A DNA stretch of 64,000 bases from Rhabditoides inermis. Taxonomy: Eukaryota > Nematoda > Chromadorea > Rhabditida > Rhabditidae. This document shows, one piece after another, positions 47,120 through 61,053 of this stretch; the stretch's first letter is position 1; each line of letters opens with the position of its first letter. Position numbers and translations under genes: made by a program. The notes under the pieces are model-generated. The model saw only the letters and a list, made by a program, of their open reading frames with translations. It had not been told where the DNA came from and did no database searches. The stretch covers positions 1-64,000 of the forward strand of contig CAWZYM010000378.1 in NCBI GenBank assembly GCA_963966185.1, given 5' to 3'.

Positions 47120-50100
47120 TCAGGCGATACTTTTGACGGTGAGTTTTCTGTCGTCCCTCGTGATCTGCTTTGTGGGTGACGCCTTGGACACGCTAGCAGT
47201 GGACATGGAAGTGTCGTTGCATCCAGGAGTCGTCGCAGTCTGCGCACCCTCAGACGAGTTGTCCACCTGCAATCATGAATGGTACACGAACATTGCTTCT
47301 GCTGTGCGGTCTAGGGAGCCATCAAAGTCGAACAATCTGCATAGTCGTGACGACTGTGTGTGATTGAGAAGGAGAGAGAGAGGGGGGGAAGATATAGGGT
47401 AAGGGAAAGGGAGAGGGAGAGAGGGGATAGAATGATGATACTGACCGAGTTGGTTGACTTGCGGAAGAATCCTCTGCCCGATGAGAATGCGATCTTGTTG
47501 TTGATGCCCAGCAGTTGCAACAGACCGCGACGTAGCTGCAATTCGTCAATGCGTGGATTTCCAGTGAAATCACATGTTCATTCGCAAACAACGGGACTGA
47601 TCCGTAGATCCGTACGAAACGAAATCATTTATGAGAAAATTTCAACGTTCGTCAGTTCATCCCATTCATAAAGGGCATGCGTCTTGCGGACCATATAGAA
47701 TGATTTGTTAAAAATTCGTATATTATGAGTGTAACTTATTGGGGTAAGCCGCTCTGACCTGGAAGTCTGTTATGAGTGAGAGGATGGGGTCGACAATGAT
47801 GCGAAGAACGAGCGAGCAGCTGGAACAAATTGGTGATGACATTGTTAGAGTTCTAGAAAACAAGAATCGAGAATCCACGATCGATATTCACTCATAAGCA
47901 CTCACCGTACGAATCCGAGTATGCGCATCATCTCTCCGTAGTTGCGCTGGAAGAAGCACTGATCGGTGTTGAACAGAAGCCCCACACACCTGAACGAGGC
48001 CGGATTAGAAGAGTTTGGGGAATATCAATACGATAGATTAGTTCAATATGATGAGCAACGGCACCTTCCGCTTTGCCTCGTCCAGCGAATTGGATCGCTC
48101 AAGTAATCAAGAGAAAGAGGGAGAGGGAGGGAGAGAGAGAGATACAGACACACAGACAGCGGTTCAACCCCTGCTCGTACCATATGACGTAGAAGAGGTT
48201 GAGGCCGGCGAATGTGGCGACGTTGAGTGCGAGCTTCCAGAGAGGGAAGCGCGTCCTGTTCAGCCGACCGCCGTCGCTGCCCTCCCGACGACGGAACGAG
48301 TCGACGAAACGCTGCGCCCGGCGGATCAGAAGCACTGCAATGGTGACCTTTCGTTCAGTCGCCTTTTGCCGATTCTAGCGCGTGACTATTCTTAACACAA
48401 ACCAACCAGCGCTGCCGCGCTGGTTGTAAAGCGGAAGACAAACTCAAATCTAGGCCTAGATTTTGCCTCAGAAACACCTCAGATTTGTATCTGAGGGTCA
48501 GAAAGTGGGTCAGATTTTGCCTCAGATTTTGCCTCAGATTGTCTCCCCAGCCTCAGAAAAAGGGTCAGATTGTTGCTTGCCGCCAAAAGGAGGCGAATAT
48601 GAGATTGGTCTCGCAGCGAATCTGAGGGTATGGCTGCTTTCTGGACCGCCCATCCTTGGCGCGCTTTTCTGAACCTGAACGGTGTGCTGACTGGCAAAAT
48701 GCCCGTTACCATGTCCCCAATTTCGCAGTGGGACAAATCGAGATTTGGCCTCTTTCGGCGGGAAGCAACAATCTGACCCTATTTCTGAGGCTGGTGAAAC
48801 AATCTGAGGCAAAATCTGAGGCAAATATGACCCAAAATCTGAACCTGTTTCTGACACTCAGATACAAATCTGAGGCTGTTTCTGACCCTAGGATTTGAGT
48901 CTGTCCGCTACTTAATGGGGTGTCTGGGTGCTCTGCACATTGCGTGAGTCCTAAGGGGAGAGTCTTCTCGATACAGGTTCTTCGTCTTCAGAAATTTTTT
49001 ACACAAAGTGTTTGGTCATGTTTCGAAGGCTTCGGAGACCGACTACTATACATTATTATATTCATGTATCCTCTCTCCTCTCACCTGTCACGATGAACAC
49101 TCCAATGGTGAAGAAGTAGACCGAGGTGGTGACGAGGTTGCGGGATCTGGAGAAAAGAGGTTAGAGGAGAGAGAGAGAGAAAAAAAAGATGAAGGAGAGA
49201 GAGAGAGAGAGAGAAAGGAGAAAGAGAGAGAGGAAGGAGAGAGAGAGGGGTGAGAAAGAGAGGGGCAGAGTCGGCTCGCACCTATACATGGTGCGCAGGC
49301 AGGTCTCCATCTTGCACCCGCTCCACTCGTTGAGTGCCGGAATCTTGACCAGGGCCGTCACTCCCAGTGTGAACGAGATCATAATGATGAACATGATCCA
49401 GCTGCAATCGAGAGTTACACCATGCACCATGAAACACCATGCACGATAAGACACTATGAGCGAGAGGGAGGGAGAGAGGGAGGGAGAGGGAGACTCGTAC
49501 CTGAACACGATGAGGTATATGCATCTCTTCATCGTCACGCACTTGCGGTAGTCGAACGGACGCGCCACAGCAAATAGCTTCAGCACCTAGAAATGAGCGA
49601 TTCGTTTAAAAAATGATAAATACGTAATTTGTAGTACGTACAATTGAAAAAAGTCACATAACGTGAAAGTGAATCAGAGTTTTTTTTTAATTGAATGAAT
49701 TAAGAACAAACCGACAGGGCGACGTAGGAGACCATGGCTGACCAGAAGCTGCCCATGAAGAACGACTCCATCAGGAGGACGACGTCACGACTGCAATGAG
49801 ATGATATTTATAGACATATACAATCTGTTCTGGTGAAAACTCCGATAAATATTCAATTAAGATTGGCTCCGATTTTCTTATGAACGAGTATCAGCTTTGA
49901 GAGAGATGAGAGAGGGGGGGGGCTCACTTTATCTCGTGCCAGCATATCACATACATCGCCACCACCAGCGCCACCACACACGAGAAGAAGTCGCCGATCG
50001 CGCTGAAATATCGATTCATTAATTTATTAATTTATGTATCTATCGATTATTTTAGTGTTCATGAAATTGTTAATTGATCCTGTCTCCTGACCCGAGATCA

Positions 50101-50945
50101 CAGACCCAAATTTCACTTCGGTTACTCATACAGGGTGCTGAAACCGTGATGTAATCTGCACAGTTTCTCTTTTTCTCATCTTTCCATTTTTCGGGTTGCG
50201 ATGACGATATGTGGCGATCGGCGATCGATTCAGGTAACTGCTGATCAGATCGGGATCACTCGATTTGATGTGGTCAATGATAGCCGTGAATGAAACAATA
50301 CAACACACTCTCGGTTGACTGTATAATCATAAATTAATTATATTTTTTCTTTATAAATATGAAAAAAAGTGTATTGAACTACTGGATCGCCAACCCCAAC
50401 GCGTTTCGTACGCAAGCGAAACGTGGACAACAACTTCAGGAATTTGTGATGTGATTTGTAACTCGTTGTGTGACCATACACAATCCTTCGAACACAAAGA
50501 TAAATATCAAATACAGTCACGCACACGATGACTATGCATTCCATTGTGTACAATCCTTATTTGTCAGTACTAGTTATTCGAACAAAGTACGCAGTTTCTG
50601 CATATGTGTACATATGTATATTAATATTACTCTAAAGGCTCACCGGTTGAGGAGAAGGATGTAACATTTGCGAGAAACGCGTCGGGCTTTGATTGCCTGA
50701 AGATATCGATATTTGAGCTATGCAAAATTAATGAGGAGACAATGGTACATGGACAAAACGAAGAAGACTGACACAGAAACGACACATTGAAATGTGACAT
50801 GTAGACGACTGACCTGGTACACTACAATGATGAATATGGTGGTGAGAAGAAGTCCAAGAAGGGCAAACGGGACGATGAGATAGCCGAAATAGGTCTTGAA
50901 CACGTCATCCAGACGAAGCGACGAGCGACGCTGGAAAGGAGGGGG

Positions 50946-50999
<54 letters not shown>

Positions 51000-51221
51000 T
51001 GCTTTATTTTGGATTAACTTGGGCATTACAAGTTAAAATTTCAGCACATCTCGAATGTAATGCTAATGTTTTTGTGATGTAATATGTAATGTTCAGATAT
51101 GACGATTCCAGATAAATCTCTGTCTATCTATGTATATGAAAAAAGTACTCACACGGAACAAATCGATACGCTCTGGTACCGTGAGATTGTAGAAGCAGTC
51201 AGTCCGCACGTAGGACGACAT
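47120..51221 (-). CDS. Orphan rhodopsin-like (class A-type) seven-helix receptor
   Basis: Thirteen minus-strand exons: 51221-51153, 50930-50814, 50696-50644, 50002-49928, 49790-49712, 49586-49501, 49401-49282, 49146-49085, 48334-48181, 47989-47906, 47819-47759, 47535-47446, 47266-47120; 398 residues with exact phases. N-terminus MSSYVRTDCFYNLTVPERID has one N-glycosylation site (NLT). Helices: about 36-62 (YFGYLIVPFALLGLLLTTIF); 74-103, with the NRAIGDFF motif; 110-137, ending VARPFDYRKC in place of DRY; 148-170; 190-212, SVYFFTIGVFIVTV; 251-275; and 296-316, with DPILSLITDF in place of NPxxY. The second extracellular loop has a local CKMETC pair; no cysteine is evident at the usual start of helix 3. 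The Ser/Thr-rich C-tail is about 80 residues. Ligand unknown; a nematode orphan family is likely. The intron 48335-49084 holds a foldback element. Confidence 0.85.
48429..48911. mobile_element. Long palindromic foldback element in GPCR intron, about 480 bases
   Basis: The two halves are inverted copies: ends AGCGGAAGACAAACTCAAATC and the complement of GATTTGAGTCTGTCCGCT agree with one or two changes, and inward blocks rich in CCTCAGATTTTG, GGGTCAGATTGTTGCTT and GCCTCAGAAA recur in mirror order. Within each arm, CTCAGATTTTGC-type units are repeated in tandem. It encodes no protein and looks like a nonautonomous DNA element. Flanking duplication is unclear (possibly TA or TAA). Confidence 0.75.
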
Positions 51222-52043
51222 ATCGATCGATTATCGATTTATCGATCGACTGCTGATATGGATCGGAGCTCCAAAGTCTGCTGGGGCGCGACTGTAATAA
51301 GGCAGTATTGACATGATGGTAAGATGCAATGAATCAAGACGAAAGAGAGAGAAAGATGCTATCGCGACGGTCGGATGAAATGAGAAAAGAGGAGCTAATT
51401 TTGTAACGCGACTTTCATTTCACGATCAATCGCCAACATTTCATAAGCTGCTTTGATCATCTGAATACGCGGAAATATACCGAAATATGAAATTATAGAC
51501 ATATATAAAAGTATAGGAAATACAGAAAAACAAATACAAAACTACTGTGTCCTAGTGAAAAATACAGCATATAGGTGTGTGTTCGAAACACTCGCGTCGG
51601 GGGTTGGCGGATTTGTCTTTGCAGAGAGCAAAGGAATGTCTCCATTCGATTCGGCTAATTGCTAGGTTTTTTGAGTGGGCGTTCGATCTACGGAAGATCA
51701 GAATGTCGGAACCAGAAAGTCGCTGAGAAAGAGAGAGGAAGAGAGAGAGAGAGCGTAAAACGAGGCGAGAGATCACAGAAATGATAGACGCTGGTTATAG
51801 TATGGATTGATGAGAGAGTTTAGACGGATTTGATCTTGCATCTCATGACGTGATGCTGCCATGATTAGCAGTGAACACTTTTCGATCGCACGACCGGTTA
51901 CCGTAGCTGTAATATTCTGTATTGTGGTAAGTTACTGTAATCTGAATATTAGGTGAGAAAAGTGCGGGCATAACCGACATTGTGTTGGTCAAACTGCGAC
52001 AATAGTCGTCTCTGTCAAGGACGTTGTGACGTCACGCGAAGAT

Positions 52044-52100
<57 letters not shown>

Positions 52101-54070
52101 CGACTTGAAGAACATTGGTACCTGATTTTCACGGTGTTTGAGTGGTCTATATAAGGACGTGTGCAAATCACATGTAGAGAAATTAAATATGAACGATGAT
52201 AAAAATTATAATGAATAACAAAAAAAGATTACCGACGACACTTAGGTCACAATTAGAAGAAAATAAAGAGCCTCTCAAAACTGCTAACGAAAGAAAACTA
52301 TTCAAGCAGCAGAACACAAAACACACTATGACGTGACGTGACGATTCGATAGTTGATACGGATGCAACATGCAACAGCTTGGAGCATTATTTGATGTGCC
52401 ACTAACTAACCTAACAGTAGTATCACAGGTTATCAGTGGAACCCGAGGTGTGAACAGGCCAATCTATCTCTATCTCTCTCATTCTCTCTTGCTCCCCTCT
52501 ATCTCTCTATCAACCTCACCAACCGGTATCATACAATTGACAGAGAAGGGCGAGAGTGCGTGTGAGGATAGGAGAGCGCAGGCGAATGATTCAGTAAGAA
52601 AACGTGTAAAACTACAGTCCCCGGACGGACTATATTATTCGTTCGAATCGCGAGAGATAATAGGAAAGTGAGAGAGCGGGCGCGCTAACCGTCTGCGTCT
52701 CTTCTCTCCCCCACAGTCTTTTCGCGCGCGAATTCAAATATTTTGCCGTCAGTAGGAGCCTAAATTCCGAGCACTGTATCTAAATATTTCATTTTGATTG
52801 AGAAGTGAGAAGTTACAATACGATATTGACAGTGAGTTTTTTTTTTACATTGACAGACAAACCGGGTTGCAGAATTAGTTACAAGTTACGATAACAATAA
52901 CTCATGCAGTAGAAACTGTAATTTTAAATTATAGTGGCTAAATAAAACAAAAATAGATTACGGTAGGTTCCATATTGAAATACATTAGTGTGAAATGAAA
53001 ATGCAACAAGAGTATGATTGACAGTCTTGTCCTGTGTATGTTTCCTTCCCATTCCTGCAAAGGGATTGAAAAGTGAGGGTGAAGTGAAAGAGAGAAAGAG
53101 GGAAAGAGAGATAATAATAACACACATACATACACAAATAGAAAAGTTCATGTGTGTGGGAAAGGGTCAGATCTGAATGTGAGAAAAGAACGCCAAATAG
53201 AAAGAAGTGAGAAAACATGGATTGAAGGGAGGGGAGGAGTCAACAGTTCTCACTGAAAAATGTTAGGTTTTACACTCCCCCCAAGTTGAGGAAGTTTTCA
53301 GACAGCTTTCCACAATCTTACTTTGGTCACGCGGTCACTTAAGCTCACAAGAACGCGCAAAAGATGCCGAGAAAATAAATTGACCTTTTCTTCTTATCTC
53401 AGATTGTGACTCACATCGTATTTGCATCTAAATGAGACGCAGAGAGAAAGCTGGCAAGCACTGAATAGAATGATTGTATAGAAAGATTAGTAATGATTCT
53501 GAAACTATGAAACGTCCTAGGTATAAATGTTTCTGCAAATTTAGTTTGTCATATAATCGTTGCTAGTAAATTGGCAAAGCAAGTAAGACGTGGAGAGAAA
53601 GTTTGCTGAATGATCATCGAGAAACAGTGCCATGCAGGCAGCTATGAGAGTAGTGGGAAAATAATAGATGGATCAACACTCATTGGACAACTCTTCCCCC
53701 CCCCCCCCCCTCCCCCCCTTTCTCTCTTGCTCTCTTTCTCTCTTTTTCGATTGTCGACGTATCCCGATTGTCGACGTATAATTCGAGTGTCCGCAAAACA
53801 CTATATTGGAAACTTTGGGCAAGCGTTGCTCGGTAAATTGATATGGTGTTCCTAGCAGATATTAGAGTTAGAGATCGCAGGACTGTGTCGTATGACAAAA
53901 GACGAGTCCGTCATGAAATCGACCTTTTAGGGGCAACATCGAGCAATTATGTGATGAATGGGAAATTAGAGATGGACATAGGGCATATATTGGAAGATAT
54001 AGAGCAAATAAACATGCTGGGACATTGGAAACCACAGTGGAAGAGAGAGAGCGGGAGAGAGAGGGAGAGA

Positions 54071-54116
<46 letters not shown>

Positions 54117-56999
54117 TGCGTGGTCATCTGCGATGAATACGTCGTCTCGCTTGAAACTACGAATGCGCAGAGAGGCTCAAAGTCCACGCGCACAATACAT
54201 ATACGTAAATGAATCATTCCCAATCCATTCCGTTTTCATGTGGATTCGAGAATCCTGTGGGGCGCAACAGAAAACACATAAAAAGACGGCGATATGTGTT
54301 TCCGCAAAGTGCAGATTATATGATTTATACGCGAATTCACGATTCACACCATGAGAAAGTGTGTGGTCTTTGTAGTTTCTGAAGCGTCGTACACTGCGAA
54401 AGAGCAAATTAAAATGCGGGTGGCATCCGATTTTTAGAAAGAGAGAGAGAGAGAGAGAGAGATGGAAAATGGATATTGGGCATTCACTAAATGAAAGAGC
54501 GCGCGGCGTAACAGTAAGCGTTTGGCACGTATAGTCTCAACCATTCAATTAATAATGGGAGCTTTTGGTGAAATGTGACAAGCAAATAGTCATACTTTCC
54601 GTCAAAAACATACGTACAAGAGGCGACAACAAAACGTTTTGAGCCGGACGAGACAGGTTTGAAACGAGCGAAACGATATTACACCGTAAGAGACAACCTG
54701 GTCAGATGATTGGTTCGCGGCAGAAAGCCGAAGACCCTCTTTGCTCCGATGGAAATTCGAGATTTGGCAATTTGGCACGCCTGTATGATGCAACGACTCA
54801 CGTGAGATTCTTCTATTCAATCTCATTTGCATAAATACAATTGAGGAATGAGAAAGTGAGGGGGTGAGGTGACAACATAGAAAAGAGGTATGCAACTGCG
54901 AGAAAAGAACAAACTTACAAAATAAAATACAACATCACAGGTACAAAAATGAAAAGGATCTGCAAAACATTACAATCTGATGTGGAGTTTGCAAAACTTT
55001 ATTCATAGCAAGTAAGTACTAGGTTTATATGGCGAATGATAAGTGGTTGAATAGTGAAAGAGACTTGAATGGTATCAGAGATCTATAGACGTGACATGTG
55101 TCAACAACAACCGATTAATCAAGGCCGTAAATGAAAGATCATTTGGTTGCTGATCTTACAGTAGCTTCAACCAATATACTGTAACAATCACTAGTGCTTA
55201 CTGTTTTGTATTTACAGAATGAATTCATCGAATGACAAATGTGTTTGTGTTTGCATTCTGCGAATGCGAGTACAAGAAATAGAGAGAGAGAGAGAGACTC
55301 GGCGGTAATGCGAATCGTAACCAATGGGTTGGAGAAATGGGGGGAAGACCCATCTCTCTCTCTCTACCATGACTCACGGAAATACTCGTTCTCCACACTC
55401 GACTTGCCAAAAAGGCAGAGCAAGAATAAATAAGGGCGATTTGTGATCTCCCAACCCCCACTCCCCGAAAAACCCAAATACGTAAAAAGGTAGAAACACG
55501 TAAAGGCCGCACTTTGAACAACAAAACAAATCAATAGTATTTGAATGTAATACATGATTATATATCAACTATAAATGTTGAGTGAAGAAGAATATTGATT
55601 TTTAAATCGGCGAACTTGATTTGCGCGCAACTTTGCAAAGAGGGAGAGGAGACGCAGACAGTCATTTTTCTGCGAGACCGCCAAAATAATTCAAGGACGA
55701 ATTACGCGATTAGAGATTTCGGGGTTCACTCCTCGGAAAACTGACCGATGATGTGCATGATATCACGCGTATCTCGAGAATGGACAATGAAAACAGGCGA
55801 CAATGGCAGATTCAACTCGTGCGGCAACAACAAATCGAGACAAAAGGGGCGCGAACCGCGCGAGACGGCGAGACGCAGAGAAGCGAGGCGGACGACGAGA
55901 GAGTGTGCAGTTGAGAGAGAGTCTAAGAAGTCAAGCGGTCGGAACAAGTTTCGATACGATGGACAGGATGAGAGAGCGTGGGTGAACGAGAGAGTGCAGT
56001 GAGTGTGACGTAGTCCATTCTCGAGCGGAACAACGGCTACTAATAAAGGAAGAATGAGAGAAAGAGAGTGGGGCAATGCTATTCACATAAATTCCAACAG
56101 TATAATCTGTTCCGAGACGGTTACGGTATTAGTTAGTTCGTTACCGTAGGTCCCTATTCAGGGTAGGATGACAAAGGCTGGAGATTGGCGGGTAGTTGAG
56201 AACATTCACATTTGCCAAACCATGCATGATTCGCAATCGCAAAAGAATAGATGGAGAAAAATAGAGAGAAAAGATCAAGTGCAGTAAAGTGTAAATTAGA
56301 AAAGACGTGATATTGTTCACGTCATGCTATCAAAATAAATAGGAAATAAGTGGTTGGGGGAAAAAGAGAGCGTGGATAAACGGTTGTTCAAAATATAAAT
56401 CAAAATGAGAATCACCTCCTATTCAATCTTTGTCCAATCGATATCAGTGCCTGAAAGGATTGAATCGGTTGGATGGATTTGAATAGAATCCAGTCTGCGC
56501 GCCAAAAACGAGATCGCACTAGCAGAGTTAGGGGTGGCTAATCAGCGGAGGCCATCTCAAGAGAAGAGAGAGGTCGAAAACAGCAGTTGGAATGAAAGAA
56601 AGCGTGATATGCGCGAAATTGCGAGAGAGAGAATACGGTGTTTGACACAAGTGACGTTTCAAACAAGTGACGTCATGTGCATGAGAGGAGCGATGATTTG
56701 GTCGCTGATCGCGCGTTGTTGAATAGGAAAAGAGAGTAACCTTGCTCCATTGCGCACTCACAATAGGCATTTCAACTACCCTCAATAGAAGTAGTTTTTT
56801 TACTAATAAAAAGTTCCAATTGTGTAGTTAGTGCAATAGTAAATGAGTAATGTGCACAGTAATGATAACAAAGAGTGTGAAAACGGACCGGTCAGAAACT
56901 CTCACTTATATAGACGAGTTACACTAAAGCGAACTGTGAACGGTTACGTAAATTATCACGGGTTGAGGTGTGAGTAAGTGTAATCACAATAGTGAGGTG

Positions 57000-57172
<173 letters not shown>

Positions 57173-57918
57173 AATTGGAGAAATGACCGGATGCCCAGTT
57201 TAGCTTCCGGTTTGCGGTCAGGATAGATTACTGTAGATGAAAACGTTGTAAACTCGGAGATGAAAGCTATTGAGTGAGACGTACCATCCGGTTGGAGGGC
57301 AGGTGTTCAGGTCTCCTCAACACTTCTCATCTCTTCTCCGTGTGATTTTCACACGCCGCGCACTCTCGGTTTTTGAAAGGCAGCGATCATATAGTTTCCT
57401 GATACACAAAATCCCCAATTTTCAAGTTAGAGTGTGTAGACGATTTGATCATTAGTTACTGTCACGATTAGTTACTGTCATTGCTTTTTGCACAATTTTG
57501 GACATATTTCTCCACATAACACTATCAGACACATCATGTATTTGGTAATTCCAAGTTTCATAGTATGTGATAAAGTCGAACTTATCATTTGTAAAGTATG
57601 TGTTTTCGTATACATTTACCAATACGTAAGAACATTTGTAATGATTGAAGCATTCCATCATTCCAAGTCGCCTTCCTTTGAAGTTTTTCTCTCCCTGAAA
57701 AATAGTTCATCCGATCATGCGGTTTCAAACAAATGCACATAAACCCTGAAGAGAAAACCCACATCCCAATAAATCTCCCCGCAGAAAACTGTAAGTGAGT
57801 GTATAATCGTCGGCGTCCGCAATCGCTGATACCATATCACTCTGCGCTCTCTCCACATACCATGCTCTCTGGCCACGCGCTAGCCCGACCCAGATATTGT
57901 CGCATTGCAAGGATGAAT

Positions 57919-57981
<63 letters not shown>

Positions 57982-58617
57982 GTCCTAATATCCAATCCGC
58001 CACTCACTTCGCGCTCACCGACTACGAGAAACCATTCGAGATATATGCGTACTAATTTGTTGTATTTTGTTGCATTTTTTGTTCGAATATTAGTTTACTT
58101 TGCTATGTGTATGTATTATATGTGCTGAGAGAGAGAGAGAATGAGAGAGAGAGGAGCAAAATAGAGAGTTTCATGTGCCTTCACAGCTTCTTAGGTGTGG
58201 TTGCCTCGTATCGATTAGTCAAAGTGACCATATTAATGACTTGACTAGCATCTCGCTTTCTGCTAGCTACTGTGAAGGTCGGATCTCGCTCGCGCTACCT
58301 AGTGATTAGTGTCTTTCCTTCTCATTTCGCTCATTCCCACCGCTTTTTGCGAGTTTGCCACACTTTTGTGCTACTACTTTTTCATATGTTTGACCGTCAT
58401 GGTCACGGTTGGTTGCAAACTGTTTCCATATCCATTTCCGATCTACTCTATCTCGCAATCTTGATGCATTCATTGTTGTCCCGTTCTCATTTTATTGCAG
58501 TGTTGAAACGCTTCGAACCCGTGATGTGAAGAAATATGTACCACTCATTAAAACGTAGCTTAAAACGCTTTTGCATTATGCATGAAACTTATTGAAACGT
58601 ATCGCAAACGTATCTTG

Positions 58618-58620
58618 TAG
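58618..58620 (+). promoter_or_regulatory. Probable spliced-leader acceptor of the four-helix protein gene
   Basis: ATCTTGTAG ends three bases before the ATG at 58624. No upstream coding exon is evident, which suits a nematode trans-splice acceptor. Inference only. Confidence 0.45.
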
Positions 58621-58623
58621 GCT

Positions 58624-59822
58624 ATGGACACGCTGTCGCGACAGCAGCGCGCCGGATTCTGGGACGAGGCCTCGGCCGGAGGGGAGGTACGTACGTTTCT
58701 CACGAAACGTATCGATACACGAAACGTATCGCCCATCACTGGTTGTGCAACATATTCCTAGTATTGACTGATCCATATAGAAATTGTTGATCGTTTAGTA
58801 AGTTTCGTTTCATGCACTCACGAAGCCGTTTTGTCTGATCGCGACAATCAACCGATTATCCTAGATAGCCTACGCGTTTAAGTTTTGCAGTAACAATTTG
58901 TATCCGACTGTTGCGATCAATCCAATGGCTTTCAAAAAAAGCAACTAAAAGCAGCTAAACACGCTTTTGAAGAAATGATAACACCAATGTTATACGTTCT
59001 CACGTTCAACATAAGAAGATACGTTTCCGTTACGTTTCACGTCTTGAAAAGTTTCGATTACGTTTCTGATTGCAGCGCCGGCCGGAATCGCGTCAGTTCA
59101 AGCCGAACAAACAGAAGCAGCTGGCACAGCAGTGGATACAGGAAGAGGTGGGCAGGGGGTCTGACTCTCTCTCTCTCTCTCTCTCTCTCCCCCCCCACCT
59201 CTCTCTTATCAGAACAAGAGGGTATAGAAGGAGTGATCGAATGAAGAGATTTACCATTCAACAACCATCCGTCTCACAGTCACAGGGCGTACATATCGCG
59301 CCGACGAATTCTTGTGCAATAGTCGGTCAATCTTTTTCCCCATTTTTTTTATTATAACGTAAAATCACTGATTAGTACAAAAGAATGGAAAGTCAAGAGT
59401 TTAATTTTCTTGACGTGTTATTGATTACATCTTGATCGAAAATATTTTGCCATAAATACCTTCTTGCCAGGAACAATCGTACGATTCCAACCCAATAAAC
59501 ACTTAATAATAATATTTATTACTGTGTATACTTTATATAGAAGAGAACGTCATAAACAGAGTGATTACTGCAAATGTGATTGGGATCGGAAAACACTTGC
59601 TTCTTCGAATGTTAGTTTGAGTAATGTGTTTTGATTGCAGAAACAAGATCAGGAATCAGCTTTCGAATACACGCCATTCAAGACACACGGAGGGGCTGCG
59701 GGGGCGGCGACTGCTGCTGTGCCGAGTGAGTGGAGGAGCGGAGGGGGGAGAGAGAGAGAGGGAGGGAGGGAGAGGGAGGGAGGGAGAGGGGGAGAGAGGG
59801 GGAGATAAGGAGTGAGAGAGAC

Positions 59823-59873
<51 letters not shown>

Positions 59874-60007
59874 TAGAGAGAGAGTTCCTTCCGCAGAAAT
59901 GGAGAAGCCGCACACCGGCACTCTTCGTCCCAAGGCTCAGAAGGAGACGCCCAACCCGTTCGTATACCAGTCTCTGCCAGTCGCCGGCGCCAGTCTCAAG
60001 GGTCAGT

Positions 60008-60058
<51 letters not shown>

Positions 60059-60627
60059 ATCTCTTTCTCTCTCTCTACATCTCTTTCTCTCTCTCTACAT
60101 CTTTCTCACCTCTCATACACACTCTTTATATTCTTGTTCGTGAATATTTTTGTCAGAGAAAAGTGAAATGGTGAGTTTGCCTTGTTGCAGACCAGCCCGC
60201 CTCTCAGTCCACCCCGAAGCTGGCTCCGAAGACGCGTCCCGTGGTGCGCCCCGAACAGAACAAGACATGGGGACGCGGGCGTGAGTGTAGTTTCCCTCCA
60301 TGTACTTAGCAATAACAAGAGTAAGAATACAAGTAATATGTGTTCATTGGGAATCCAGGCAAGCCAGGAACAGTCACATTCCGTTACTGAATTGCCTTAC
60401 CATCTCTATCTTTACATTATTGTATTTCACGTAATCTTAAAAAAACCGTATAAATTATTACTCCTCCCTGTTGCAGCGTCGGGCCCTGGTGGTCCCCCGC
60501 TGTCGCTTCCCTCGAATCCGATGCCGGGCTTGCGATCCTCCTCCGTCATGGGACACCCCACCATACGACCCAACAGCCGGATCAGCCAGGGGGGCATGCC
60601 GGGAATGCACAACTGTGGGTGTGGCAC

Positions 60628-60672
<45 letters not shown>

Positions 60673-60975
60673 TTCCTACCCTTTTTCTCCTTTTGACCTT
60701 ATACTTATACACGTTGTCAAACTTAACCGCAGTTAGAGAGATACAATGCTTTAGAGTATAGCATACTTCTTTGGTTCCGTGTGATTTGAATAAGAGTGCT
60801 CGGACAAGTAGCAGCAACAGAACATCACGGTTGATTGTTTCCATTTGATAAAAATATCATTCTGAAACGTATGCGCCGCGCAATCATCCGGTTGTGTTAC
60901 GATAGGAACACCTTGTTTCTCTCTCTCGTTCTTTATCTCTCCCTCCTCTCCTCCCCATCTCTCACATACACATAT

Positions 60976-61053
<78 letters not shown>

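Noticed and set aside
53843..54136. Plus-strand 97-codon frame in the gene-free region
   Set aside because: Its C-terminal third is GA repeat, there are no credible splice sites, and no family pattern is visible.
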